A stretch of DNA of 64,000 bases from Paenibacillus rhizovicinus (GCF_010365285.1 NZ_CP048286.1:4450001-4514000); one strand, 5' to 3'; counted from the stretch's first letter, positions 21,778 to 30,620 are shown. Translations and numbers: made by a program. Notes: a model not told the origin generated them from the letters alone.

Positions 21778-23013
21778 TTAGCGTCCCCGCTGCTCGAACA
21801 GCCGGGCGACCTCGACGATCACTTCCGTCGCCTTGACCATGGTATCGAGCGAGACGTACTCGAACTTGCCGTGGAAATTCTCGCCGCCGGCAAAGATGTT
21901 CGGGGTCGGCAAGCCCATGTACGACAGCTGGGAGCCGTCCGTGCCGCCGCGGATCGGCTTGACGATCGGCGCGATGCCGAGATTCGTCATCGCTTCATGG
22001 GCGATGTCGACGATGAATTTAACCGGCACGATTTTCTCGCCCATGTTGTAGTACTGATCCTTCAGCTCCAGCACGATGCGGTCTTCCCCGTACGTTTGGC
22101 GGAATTCCGCCACGATCGCTTCCATCGTCGCCTTGCGATGCGCGAAGATCTCTTGGTCGTGGTCGCGGATGATGTAGACGAGCTTCGTCTGCTCGGTGTT
22201 CCCGTTCATCGAGATCAGATGGTAGAACCCTTCGTACCCTTCGGTAAACTCGGGCGCTTCGCCGGCTGGCAGGCGGTTGTGCAGCGCCATCGCGATCTTG
22301 GCGGAGTGGATCATCTTGTTCTTCGCGGTACCGGGGTGAACGTTGACGCCTTTGACCGTTACGACGGCTTGCGCGGCGTTGAAGCTCTCGAATTCCAGCT
22401 CGCCGAGCGGACCGCCGTCCATCGTATACGCATAATCGGCGCCGAATGCGGGAACATCGAACTTATGGGCTCCGCGTCCGATTTCTTCGTCCGGCGTAAA
22501 CGCGACGCGAATGCGGCCGTGCTTGATCTCGGGATGCTTCACGAGGTAGGCCATGGCGGTGACGATCTCGGTGATGCCCGCCTTGTCGTCGGCTCCGAGC
22601 AGCGTTGTGCCGTCCGTCGTGATGAGCGTCTGGCCTTTATAGCCGGCAAGCTCCGGGAATTCGCGGGGCGAAAGCACGATGTTGAGCGCTTGGTTCAGCA
22701 CGATATCGCCGCCGTCATAGTTCTCGACGACTTGGCGTTTGACGCCGTTCCCCGTGAAGTCCGTCGCCGTATCCATGTGGGAGATGAAGCCGATCGTCGG
22801 CACGTCCCGGTCCGTATTCGCCGGCAGCGTCGCCATGACGTAGCCGTTCTCGTCGAGCGTAACCTCCGTCAGGCCGATCGCTTTCAGCTCCTTTTCGAGC
22901 AGTCGCGCGAGGTTCCATTGTCCATCCGTCGAGGGGCAGGTCTCGCTGTCGTCGTCGGACTGCGTGTTGATTTCTATGTAGGAGGTAAACCGTTTTAAAA
23001 TTTCGTCTTTCAT
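21778..23013 (-). CDS. pepT: peptidase T (tripeptide aminopeptidase)
   Basis: 411 aa, the usual length for PepT, from the ATG at 23013 (AAGGAG upstream); the N-terminal extension of the longer frame is not part of the family. M20 metallopeptidase residues are seen in order: His and Asp of [13 protein letters not shown] (about 80-82), Asp in LGADDKAG (about 142), Glu pair in TPDEEIGRG (about 175), Asp in TMDGGPLGE (about 197) and His late in the RGGTDGS/FHGKFEY region. A cytosolic two-zinc enzyme that removes the N-terminal residue of tripeptides. Confidence 0.95.
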   Translation of the reverse strand: MKDEILKRFTSYIEINTQSDDDSETCPSTDGQWNLARLLEKELKAIGLTEVTLDENGYVMATLPANTDRDVPTIGFISHMDTATDFTGNGVKRQVVENYDGGDIVLNQALNIVLSPREFPELAGYKGQTLITTDGTTLLGADDKAGITEIVTAMAYLVKHPEIKHGRIRVAFTPDEEIGRGAHKFDVPAFGADYAYTMDGGPLGELEFESFNAAQAVVTVKGVNVHPGTAKNKMIHSAKIAMALHNRLPAGEAPEFTEGYEGFYHLISMNGNTEQTKLVYIIRDHDQEIFAHRKATMEAIVAEFRQTYGEDRIVLELKDQYYNMGEKIVPVKFIVDIAHEAMTNLGIAPIVKPIRGGTDGSQLSYMGLPTPNIFAGGENFHGKFEYVSLDTMVKATEVIVEVARLFEQRGR

Positions 23014-23067
23014 GCCATGCACGCTCCTTGCCGTTTGAATTCCATTCCATCCTATAGTAACACAAGT

Positions 23068-23073
23068 TATAAT
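23068..23073 (+). promoter_or_regulatory. -10 box of the ABC exporter promoter
   Basis: A perfect TATAAT at 23068-23073. The base 17 bp upstream (TTCCAT, 23045-23050) is a poor -35. It precedes the duplicated leader of the exporter operon, so the transcript would carry both 76-bp copies. Confidence 0.45.
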
Positions 23074-23097
23074 GGGACGTATAAGAGCGCCGCAGGG

Positions 23098-23259
23098 ACA
23101 ATTATCCAAGGGCGGCCTGGAGACGGGCTGTCTGTCCGGTTCGGCAGCCGTACCGCACGCGCGTTATCGCTCCACAATTATCCAAGGGCGGCCTGGAGAC
23201 GGGCTGTCTGTCCGGTTCGGCAGCCGTACCGCACGCGCGTTATCGCTCCACAATTATCC
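23098..23259. repeat. 76-bp perfect tandem duplication upstream of the ABC exporter
   Basis: Unit starting ACAATTATCCAAGGGCGGCC at 23098-23173 is repeated at 23174-23249 with no difference I can see, and the first 10 bases (ACAATTATCC) recur at 23250-23259. The second copy ends 18 nt before the exporter TTG start. Perfect identity indicates a recent duplication. Confidence 0.95.
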
Positions 23260-23277
23260 GGCAAGGGAGTCCTGATC

Positions 23278-25008
23278 TTGAGTTATTTGAAGCCTTACTT
23301 TCGCCGCTTCGGCAAGCCTTTCGCGGTGGCGATCCTGTTTCTGATGTTCGAGGCGCTGTGCGATCTCCTCCAGCCGACGCTCATGTCGCGCATTATCGAC
23401 GTGGGGGTTCAAAACAAGGATTTGGACTACGTGATCCGCTTCGGCGGGTACATGCTGCTCGTGACGGCGTTCGGCGCCGTGGCCGCATCGCTCCGCAACG
23501 TCATCTCCAGCCACGTGTCGCTTAATTTCGGAACGCGGCTGCGCTCGGATTTGTTCCGGCAAGTCCAGACGCTGAGCTTCGGCAACATCGATAAGTTCGA
23601 CCGGGCATCGCTGGTCACCCGTCTCACGAACGACGTCACCCAGATGCAGAACTTCACGAACGGCCTGATGCGGATTTTCGTCAAGTCGCCGCTGATCTGC
23701 ATCGGAAGCTTGATTATGGCCGTACGCCTGAATCCGCCGCTGTCGCTCGTACTGGCGGTCGTCGTGCCCATGGTGGCCGTGCTGATCGTCGTCAACATGC
23801 GAATCGGCTTCCCGTTGTTCGGAAGGGTGCAAAAGGCGCTCGACCGCTTGAACGGCGTATCCCGCGAATATCTCTCCGGCGTCCGCGTCGTGAAAGCATT
23901 CAACCGGTTCCAATACGAGAGCGACAAGTTCGACGGGGTCAACCGCTCGTATCTGGACATCTCGTCGCGCGCCATGCGCATGGGGGCTATATTCAGCCCA
24001 AGCATCATGCTGACGGTCAACTTCGGCATCGCCGCGGTCATCTGGATCGGAGGCCATCGCGTCGACGAGGGCCACATGCAGGTCGGCCATATTATCGCGT
24101 TCATCAACTACATGACGCAGATTCTGTTCTCGCTGCTCATGATTTCCAACGTATTCAACCTGTTCGTCCGGGCAAAAGCATCCTCGGAACGGATCGGCGA
24201 AGTGTTCGCGGAGAAAGATGCCATGACGTGGAGCGACAAGGAGCCGAAGACGCCGGAAGCTCCGGGCAGCATCGCCTTGCAAGGGGTATCGTTCGCCTAC
24301 GGCGGCACGGAGTCCGTGCTTCGCGACATTTCGTTGACTTGCCAGCCGGGCGAGACGATCGGCATTATCGGTTCTACGGGCTCAGGGAAGAGCACGCTCG
24401 TCAGCTTGATCCCGCGGTTCTATGATGCGTCGTCGGGAACCGTAACGGTAGACGGCACGGACGTTCGGGAAGTGGATCCGAAGAAGCTGCGGGAACGGAT
24501 CGCCATCGTCCCTCAGAAGACGGTGCTGTTTACCGGCACGATCCGGGAGAATCTGCTGTGGGGCAAAGAGGACGCGACCGAAGAGGAGCTGCTTCTTGCG
24601 GCGAAAATGGCTCAAGCCCACGAGTTTATCGAAACGTGCCCGGAAGGTTACGAAACGAAACTCGGGCAGGGCGGGGTCAACCTGTCGGGCGGCCAGAAGC
24701 AGCGGCTCTCCATCGCGAGGGCGCTCGTGCGGAAGCCGTCCATCCTCATTCTGGACGATTGCACGAGCGCGGTCGACGCCGCGACGGAGTCGCGCATCAA
24801 AGCGGCTTTGCGCGAGTACGCGCAAGGGCTGACCTGCTTGCTGATCGCCCAGCGGATCTCGTCCGTCATGGACGCCGAGCGGATCGTCGTGCTCGACAAC
24901 GGGGAAATCGTCGGCTCCGGCACGCATGACGAGCTGCTGCGGGATTGCCGCGCGTATCAGGAAATCTACCGGTCGCAGACCGGCAAGGAGGCGGAGGCCA
25001 ATGTCTGA
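23278..25008 (+). CDS. ABC exporter half-transporter, degenerate-site subunit
   Basis: 576 aa from a TTG at 23278 (AAGGGAG 9 nt upstream). Six transmembrane helices (about 15-310), then an ATPase domain with Walker A GSTGSGKST (about 364), canonical signature LSGGQKQR and Walker B LILDD. The catalytic glutamate after Walker B is Asp494 (LDDCTSAVD). That substitution is known from one half of heterodimeric exporters such as BmrC/BmrD and TM287/288. The next gene overlaps it by 8 nt and supplies the active half. It probably exports drugs, lipids or peptides. Confidence 0.92.
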   Translation: MSYLKPYFRRFGKPFAVAILFLMFEALCDLLQPTLMSRIIDVGVQNKDLDYVIRFGGYMLLVTAFGAVAASLRNVISSHVSLNFGTRLRSDLFRQVQTLSFGNIDKFDRASLVTRLTNDVTQMQNFTNGLMRIFVKSPLICIGSLIMAVRLNPPLSLVLAVVVPMVAVLIVVNMRIGFPLFGRVQKALDRLNGVSREYLSGVRVVKAFNRFQYESDKFDGVNRSYLDISSRAMRMGAIFSPSIMLTVNFGIAAVIWIGGHRVDEGHMQVGHIIAFINYMTQILFSLLMISNVFNLFVRAKASSERIGEVFAEKDAMTWSDKEPKTPEAPGSIALQGVSFAYGGTESVLRDISLTCQPGETIGIIGSTGSGKSTLVSLIPRFYDASSGTVTVDGTDVREVDPKKLRERIAIVPQKTVLFTGTIRENLLWGKEDATEEELLLAAKMAQAHEFIETCPEGYETKLGQGGVNLSGGQKQRLSIARALVRKPSILILDDCTSAVDAATESRIKAALREYAQGLTCLLIAQRISSVMDAERIVVLDNGEIVGSGTHDELLRDCRAYQEIYRSQTGKEAEANV

Positions 25009-26884
25009 CCGCGACGAGAACAAAGGAGGACGGCCTTCCGGCGCAGCGCAGACGCAAGCCGGGCCGCCTCCGCTGAACATGCCGGGCCGAGGAGGACCGA
25101 TGGGCCGCGGGGGTCCGGTCGTCAAACCGAAGAATTTGAAAGCAACGCTTAGACGGTTGTGGACGTATTTCGGCAATGAGCGCAAGCTGCTCTCGGTCAT
25201 CTTCCTGATCGTGCTGGTCGATTCCGTCATTATGCTGGCGTCCCCATACCTCATCGGGGTGTCCATTGATGCCATGACGGCGCAGGACGGCGGAGGCGTT
25301 GATTTCGGCTTGCTGGAAATCGCGCTGCTCACGCTCGTCGTTTCCTACATCGCGGACGGCGGCTTGACGTTCCTGCAGGGCTGGCTGATGGCAGGCGCCT
25401 CGCAGCGCATCGTCGGCAGGCTGCGGACCTCGCTGTTCGAGAAGCTGCATAAGCTGCCGATCCGGTTCTTCGACATGCGGACGCACGGCGACCTCATGAG
25501 CCGGATGTCCAACGACATCGACAACGTGAGCAACACGGTCGCGCAGTCGGCCGCGCAAGTGATGTCGGGCTCGATCGCCATCGTCGGCGCGCTCGTCATG
25601 ATGCTCGTTCTGAGCCCGCTGCTTACGCTCGCTAGCTTGATCACAGTGCCCGCGGTCTATTGGCTCGCCCGCTCGATCGCCCGTTCGACGGCTCCGCTGT
25701 TCAAGGAGCAGCAAAGCAAGCTGGGCAAATTGAACGGCCATGTCGAGGAGACGATCTCCGGCATCCAAATCGTCAAAGCGTTCAACCGCGAGGACAAGGC
25801 GATCGCCGAGTTCGACGCCGTTAACGAAGAGCTGTGCCAGGTCGGCATTAAAGCGCAAATCCGTTCGGGCTTCCTGATGCCGATCATGAACGTGATCAAC
25901 AACCTGGGCTTCGCGGCCGTGGCGATTGTCGGCGGCCTGCTCGCGGTCAACGGCCATATCACGGTCGGCGTCATTGCGAGCTTCCTCAGCTACTCCCGCC
26001 AATTCGTGCGGCCGCTCATCGATCTGGGGAACCTGTTCAACGTGCTGCAATCCGGCGTGGCCGGCGCGGAGCGGGTGTTCGAGGTGCTCGACGAGCAAGA
26101 AGAGCCGGCCGATCCGCCGGGAGCGGTGGCGTTCAGCAATCCGCGCGGCCGCGTCGTCTTCGACAACGTCTCGTTCGGGTACCGTGCGGACGTGCCGATC
26201 CTTCGCGATGTCAGCTTCGTCTCGGAAGCGGGAACGAGCACGGCGTTGATCGGCCCGACGGGGGCCGGCAAGACGACGATCGTCAATTTGCTGACGCGCT
26301 TCTACGACGTGACGGCCGGATCGATTACGATCGACGGCCGGGATATCCGCGAGTATACGAAGGACAGCCTGCGTCAGGCGTTCGGCATCGTGCTGCAGGA
26401 TACGTATCTGTTCGCCGGCACGATCCGCGACAATATCAAATACGGGAAGCCGGACGCGACGGACGAAGAGCTGGAGCGCGCGGCCTCCCTTGCGAACGCG
26501 GCGACGTTCATACGGCGGCTGCCTTTGCGGTACGATACCGTGCTGGCCGAGAACGGCAGCAACCTGAGCCAAGGGCAGCGGCAGCTGCTGGCGATCGCGC
26601 GGGTCATTCTAGCCGATCCGTCCATTCTCATTCTGGACGAGGCGACGAGCAGCATCGATACCCGGACGGAGCTGCATATCCAGGATGCGCTGAAAGGCGT
26701 GCTCCAAGGACGCACGAGTTTCGTCATTGCCCATCGGCTCAACACGATCCGCGATGCGGACACGATCATGGTCATCGCGCACGGAAATATCGTGGAGCGA
26801 GGCTCGCACGACGAGCTGATGAAGCGCGAAGGCGTGTATTACGAGATGTTCTCGAATCAGTTCGGCGCGGTGCTGAGCGGATAG
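25001..26884 (+). CDS. ABC exporter half-transporter, catalytically complete subunit
   Basis: 627 aa from the ATG at 25001, overlapping the preceding stop. A Gly/Pro-rich N-terminal tail (about 1-45) precedes six transmembrane helices. The ATPase domain has Walker A GPTGAGKTT (about 418), Walker B LILDE with catalytic E547, and a deviant signature NLSQGQRQ. Pairing its Walker motifs with the canonical signature of the first subunit gives one full ATP site; the other site is degenerate on both halves. This mirrors the known asymmetric exporters and supports an obligate heterodimer. Confidence 0.92.
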   Translation: MSDRDENKGGRPSGAAQTQAGPPPLNMPGRGGPMGRGGPVVKPKNLKATLRRLWTYFGNERKLLSVIFLIVLVDSVIMLASPYLIGVSIDAMTAQDGGGVDFGLLEIALLTLVVSYIADGGLTFLQGWLMAGASQRIVGRLRTSLFEKLHKLPIRFFDMRTHGDLMSRMSNDIDNVSNTVAQSAAQVMSGSIAIVGALVMMLVLSPLLTLASLITVPAVYWLARSIARSTAPLFKEQQSKLGKLNGHVEETISGIQIVKAFNREDKAIAEFDAVNEELCQVGIKAQIRSGFLMPIMNVINNLGFAAVAIVGGLLAVNGHITVGVIASFLSYSRQFVRPLIDLGNLFNVLQSGVAGAERVFEVLDEQEEPADPPGAVAFSNPRGRVVFDNVSFGYRADVPILRDVSFVSEAGTSTALIGPTGAGKTTIVNLLTRFYDVTAGSITIDGRDIREYTKDSLRQAFGIVLQDTYLFAGTIRDNIKYGKPDATDEELERAASLANAATFIRRLPLRYDTVLAENGSNLSQGQRQLLAIARVILADPSILILDEATSSIDTRTELHIQDALKGVLQGRTSFVIAHRLNTIRDADTIMVIAHGNIVERGSHDELMKREGVYYEMFSNQFGAVLSG

Positions 26885-26946
26885 CGGGGACGGCGCTTTA
26901 GTTGGAAGCGCACGGACACGGGCATCACGTTTCAATAATCGGCTTC

Positions 26947-27005
26947 AGTATGGAAAACGAGCTTGAGTATGGAAAACGAGCTTGAGTATGGAAAACGAGA
27001 GCTTC
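26947..27005. repeat. 19-bp tandem repeat, three copies
   Basis: AGTATGGAAAACGAGCTTG at 26947, 26966 and 26985, the last with a 2-base insertion. It fills the space between convergent genes. Confidence 0.9.
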
Positions 27006-27015
27006 AGTATCGAAG

Positions 27016-27062
27016 AAAAGACGATCCAGCGGCGCTGCAAGGCGCTGCGGATCGTCTTTTTG
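27016..27062. terminator. bidirectional terminator between ABC exporter and MFS genes
   Basis: AAAAGACGATCC at 27017-27028 pairs with GGATCGTCTTTT at 27049-27060, with GC-rich inner pairs. There is a T-run on + and an A-run on the other flank, so it can end both convergent transcripts. Confidence 0.85.
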
Positions 27063-27100
27063 GTACAGCCATGACCGGCGTGCGGCATTACCATAGCGCG

Positions 27101-28513
27101 CTAGCCGATCTCGTTCGCGGCTTGCGCCCGATGCGCGGCATGCCTTCTTCGCTCGCGGAAAACGATGACGCTCAGCAAGCTGAGCAGAATCATGGCGGAG
27201 CCGGTGAAGAGCGCGGGCACGATATGATCGCCGAAGTCGGCGGGCGACTGGACGGCGGCGCCTGATTGGAAGACCAATCCGCCGATGGCAATGCCGAACA
27301 CCCCGCCAAGCTCGCGCATCGCATTGCTTACGCCGCTTGCTTCGCCCTCGGACGACTCCGGCACGGAGGAGAGGAGGCCGTGCGAGATCGGCGTGAAGCT
27401 GAGTCCCATGCCGGTCCCGGCCATCATCATGAACGGCACCATATAGCCGAACGGGAAATCGACGCCGAGATGAAGAATTTGCAGTCCGAATCCGAGCAAG
27501 GCGCCGATTTGAAGCAGCAATCCGGCCGTCAAGACGGTGCGGGTGCCGAGTTTTCCGACAGCCAGACCGGCAAGCGGCGCGGCCAGCATGGTGCATCCGG
27601 TCCAAACCATTTCGCGCACGCCGGCTCCGAGAGCGGAATTACCCTGCGCTTGCTGCAGGAACAGCGTAAGCAGGAAGATGGCGCAGAAGATGCCGGCGTT
27701 CATCCAAAATCCGGCGAATACGAGTCCCGTATATTTGGGACGGCGGAAGAGTTCGAACTGGACGAGCGGATGCTTGCGGCTGCGTTCCCATAGATAGAAC
27801 AGCGCCAGCAGTGCCGCTCCGCCTGCAAGCAAGGAGATGACGAGCGGCGAGCCCCAGCCGTCGGCATTGCCGCGTTCGAGTCCGAATACGATGCCGAACA
27901 GCCCGGCCCCGAGCAGCAGAACGCTAGGCACGTTGATCGGTTTGTTCGCCCCGCGCCCTTCCGGAAGCCAGCGCAGCCCGAACAGGAAGGCAAGAATGCC
28001 GACGGGAACGTTGACCCAGAAGATCAGCTGCCACGGCGCGCCGTTTACGATCAAGCCGCCGACAAGCGGACCGACCGACAAGCCCAGCCCGGAGATGCCG
28101 GACCAGATGCCGAGAGCCGCCGCCCGTTTGTCCGGAGGAAACGCGGAGTTGACGAGCGACAGGCTGAGCGGAACGATCGCGGCTCCGCCGATGCCTTGCA
28201 GCGCGCGGGATAGAATGAGTTGAATCGAGCTCTCGCTGATGCCCGACAGGGCGGAGCCGACCGTGAACAGCACGATGCCGGTCAGGAACATCCGCTTGCG
28301 GCCGATCCGTTCGCCAAGCACGCTGAAAGGGATAAGCAGCACGGAGAATGCGAGCGTGTAGGCGTTCATGAACCATTCCAGATCGGAAATGCTGGCGTGG
28401 AACGATTTCTGAATAGCCGGCAGCGCGACGCCGATCACGAGATTATCCAGCATGGCCATGAACAGTGCGGCGCAGGTGACGACAAGCAATTTGACGCGTG
28501 AAGAGGTAAACAT
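27101..28513 (-). CDS. MFS drug efflux transporter, DHA2 (14-helix) family
   Basis: 470 aa with about 14 hydrophobic helices; AAGGAG precedes the ATG at 28513. Motif A-like GERIGRKRMF (about 66-75) and the antiporter motif C region GLSVGPLVGGLIV (about 147-159) identify a proton-driven multidrug exporter of the EmrB/QacA type. Two palindromic operators lie in its promoter, matching one ahead of the tetR gene about 2 kb away. Confidence 0.92.
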   Translation of the reverse strand: MFTSSRVKLLVVTCAALFMAMLDNLVIGVALPAIQKSFHASISDLEWFMNAYTLAFSVLLIPFSVLGERIGRKRMFLTGIVLFTVGSALSGISESSIQLILSRALQGIGGAAIVPLSLSLVNSAFPPDKRAAALGIWSGISGLGLSVGPLVGGLIVNGAPWQLIFWVNVPVGILAFLFGLRWLPEGRGANKPINVPSVLLLGAGLFGIVFGLERGNADGWGSPLVISLLAGGAALLALFYLWERSRKHPLVQFELFRRPKYTGLVFAGFWMNAGIFCAIFLLTLFLQQAQGNSALGAGVREMVWTGCTMLAAPLAGLAVGKLGTRTVLTAGLLLQIGALLGFGLQILHLGVDFPFGYMVPFMMMAGTGMGLSFTPISHGLLSSVPESSEGEASGVSNAMRELGGVFGIAIGGLVFQSGAAVQSPADFGDHIVPALFTGSAMILLSLLSVIVFRERRRHAAHRAQAANEIG

Positions 28514-28530
28514 GTTATCACTCCTTGTTT

Positions 28531-28592
28531 TTTATTTATTAATAAATAAATAATTAGCCGAGGGATGGACATAATTATTTATCGATAAATAA
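28531..28592 (-). promoter_or_regulatory. two TetR-type operators upstream of the MFS gene
   Basis: A 20-bp perfect palindrome, TTTATTTATTAATAAATAAA at 28531-28550, and TTATTTATCGATAAATAA at 28575-28592, 44 bp apart centre to centre. Both share the arms TTATTTAT/ATAAATAA with a site before the tetR gene (30621-30640). They span the region where the - strand promoter of the pump must lie. Confidence 0.75.
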
Positions 28593-28746
28593 ATTATTGG
28601 GCGAAAAAGTAGCATCATCTGGAGGTCGAAGGTTTGCTTGCACAGTAGATGGCAGAAATCTGATGAGTCTGACGAAGTTGATCAAGGAAGTATGTTGGTG
28701 GATCGTACAGTCAAAGCGTCTATTAATGAACAGGCTGACTGCTGGT

Positions 28747-29213
28747 GAATGGTGCGACGCCGAGGGAGTGGCTAGCCGCAGGCGAATGGTGCGACGGTGA
28801 CGAGCAGCTAGCCGCAGGCGAATGGTCTGACGGTGACGAGCAGCTAGCCGCAGGCGAATGGTCTGACGGTGACGAGCAGCTAGCCGCAGGCGAATGGTCT
28901 GACGGTGACGAGCGGCTAGTCGCAGGCGGGAGTGGTCTGACGGTGACGAGCAGCTAGTCACAGGCGAATGGTCTGACGGTGACGAGCAGCTAGTCGCAGG
29001 CGAATGGTCTGACGGTGACTAGTGGCTAGTCACAGGCGAATGGTCTGACGGTGACTAGTGGCTAGTCACAGGCGAATGGTCTGACGGTGACTAGTGGCTA
29101 GTCACAGGCGAATGGTCTGACGGTGACGAGCAGATAGCCGCAGGCGAATGGTCTGACGGTGACGAGCAGATAGCTGCAGGCGAATTCAGACAGTGACGAG
29201 CAGCTAGGTCTGG
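28747..29213. repeat. 36-bp minisatellite array, about 12.5 copies
   Basis: Consensus unit, in two parts: GAATGGTCTGACGGTGACGA then GCAGCTAGCCGCAGGC. Copies start at 28747 (37 bp), 28784, 28820, 28856, 28892, 28928 (38 bp), 28966, 29002, 29038, 29074, 29110 and 29146, with a broken last copy from 29182. Copies 8-10 form a subfamily (GACTAGTGGCTAGTCACAG), which shows local expansion. There are no unique spacers, so it is not a CRISPR. ORFs through it are by-products of a 36-bp period. Confidence 0.95.
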
Positions 29214-29251
29214 CACGGCGTGTTGAGCTCAAACTGGAAAAGGGAGTACCA

Positions 29252-29453
29252 CGTACGAAATGTAACGAACCCAGGAAGCCTTATTGTTGGTTAAAGCAGT
29301 GGTTTTGAACAATAACGAATCCTACAAGCGCTATATGGCATAGTTACAGTCGTTTTGGCTTACTTTTGCATGAATAAGCTTATCTGAGTTCGTTAGAATT
29401 CAGAATGACGTTAATCGGAACGAATAGCGCTTGCTGGGTTCGTTACGCGTACG
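29252..29453. repeat. 185-bp palindromic dispersed element, copy 1
   Basis: The core runs 29262-29446. Ends are inverted: GTAACGAACCCAGGAAGC at the left and the complement of CGTAACGAACCCAGCAAGC at the right, with CGTACG just outside both. Two more copies of the same motif lie inside, one direct (ATAACGAATCCTACAAGCG, about 29312) and one inverted (about 29373-29395, AATAAGCTTATCTGAGTTCG). So the element is four motif units arranged as two forward and two reverse. An equally long copy is at 55951-56135. No ORF is inside. Confidence 0.85.
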
Positions 29454-29536
29454 AATCTGATTCCTCAGCGGCTCGATCTTGAGGTCGCCGCTGGTCGGCA
29501 ATACTCCGCAAACCCCAAACCGACTTTTCTACAGGT

Positions 29537-30005
29537 GCCCGCAGCACGTGCCTACTTTCCTGCCGCCGCGCATGCCCGTAGCTCATGCCTGCTGTCCTGC
29601 CGCCGCGCATGCCCGCGGCACGTGCCTGCTGTCCTGCCGCCAGCTATGCCCGCAGCACGTGCCTGCTGTCCTGCCACCGCCTATGCCCGCAGCTCATGCC
29701 TACTGTCCTGCCGCCTCGCATGCCCGCAGCACGTGCCTGCTGTCCTGCCACCGCCTATGCCCGCAGCTCATGCATACTGTCCTGCCGCCTCGCATGCCCG
29801 CAGCACGTGCCTACTGTCCTGCCGCCGCGCATGTCCGCAGCACGTGCCTACTGTCCTGCCGCCTCGCATGTCCGCAGCAAATGCCTACTGTCCTGCCACC
29901 GCGAATGCCCGCAGCACGTACCTACTGTCTGCCGCCGCGCATGCCCGCAGCACGTGTCTCCAATCCCGCCACATCAATGCCCGCGGCTCATGCCTACAGA
30001 CTACC
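29537..30005. repeat. 37-bp minisatellite array, about 12.5 copies
   Basis: Unit, in two parts: GCCCGCAGCACGTGCCTACT then GTCCTGCCGCCGCGCAT. Units vary at a few sites (CACGTGCC/CTCATGCC; GCCGCGCAT/ACCGCCTAT), with alternating types in the middle that indicate duplication of a two-unit block. A 37-bp period leaves all three frames open in turn, which explains the overlapping Pro/Ala/Cys-rich ORFs at 29479-30390; none has a supported start. It lies just downstream of the tetR stop. Confidence 0.95.
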
Positions 30006-30027
30006 CCTGGCAGACCAATGTGCCTTA

Positions 30028-30597
30028 CTACACTCCTGCGGAACCGCTGTCGTGGAGGCCGTACTTCTCGGGATCCTTCTCTCTCCAGCGGCAGATATGC
30101 GGGAGGTCCAGCGTTTCCGACATCGCGATCAGCAGGCCATGGCCGATGAAGCTGCTCGCTTTGTCTTGCGGATCTTCGAGTCCGGCTTGGGTAAACCGGT
30201 TCTCGACGCGCTCGTAGATGAGCTCGAATTGTTGGCGCGTGTGCTCGCGAATGGCAGGCTCGGGCGTCGTGTAGGCCATCATAATGAGCAGGATTTCGTC
30301 CCGGTGATCGACGAGCAGGTCGACGAACGCCTTGCCCATCGTTTCCTGCAAATGTTCCGGCGGTGCCTCGACGGAGGTAAAGGCATATAAAATACGCTGA
30401 TAGGCGCGTTCCAGAACAGCAAGATAAAGCGCCTCCTTCGTCGTGAAGAAATGAAACACATAAGGTTGCGTTACGCCAACGGCCTGAGCGACTCTGGCTG
30501 TCGTCGTCTTGTAATAGCCAAGCTGAGCGAATAGCGTCGCCGCGGCATCGAGGATCTGTTCTTTGCGGTTCAGGGAAGCTTCGTCTTTGGATGTCAT
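30028..30597 (-). CDS. TetR/AcrR family transcriptional regulator
   Basis: 189 aa. The N-terminal helix-turn-helix is typical: LDAAATLFAQLGYYKTTTA then VAQAVGVTQPYVFHFFTTKEA (about 15-60, read across two segments). The C-terminal ligand/dimer domain is helical. An imperfect palindrome with the same arms as the MFS operators lies 24-43 nt before the ATG, so it probably represses itself and the DHA2 pump, with release by a pump substrate. The two genes point the same way but are split by two minisatellites and a palindromic element. Confidence 0.9.
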   Translation of the reverse strand: MTSKDEASLNRKEQILDAAATLFAQLGYYKTTTARVAQAVGVTQPYVFHFFTTKEALYLAVLERAYQRILYAFTSVEAPPEHLQETMGKAFVDLLVDHRDEILLIMMAYTTPEPAIREHTRQQFELIYERVENRFTQAGLEDPQDKASSFIGHGLLIAMSETLDLPHICRWREKDPEKYGLHDSGSAGV

Positions 30598-30620
30598 GTC
30601 GGCTGCGGCTCCTTACGCTG

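Noticed and set aside
21613..22998. 461-aa ORF on + opposite pepT
   Set aside because: pepT on - has all M20 motifs at proper spacing; the + frame is its mirror.
24866..26572. 568-aa ORF on - opposite the second ABC exporter subunit
   Set aside because: The + strand carries complete ABC motifs; the antisense frame is an Arg/Asp/His-rich shadow.
28747..30005. CRISPR array
   Set aside because: Repeat units are contiguous with no unique spacers, unit lengths equal the whole period, and no cas gene is present.
29479..30390. 303-aa + ORF rich in Pro/Ala/Cys
   Set aside because: It runs through a 37-bp array and antisense to tetR; three frames are equally open and no start is supported.
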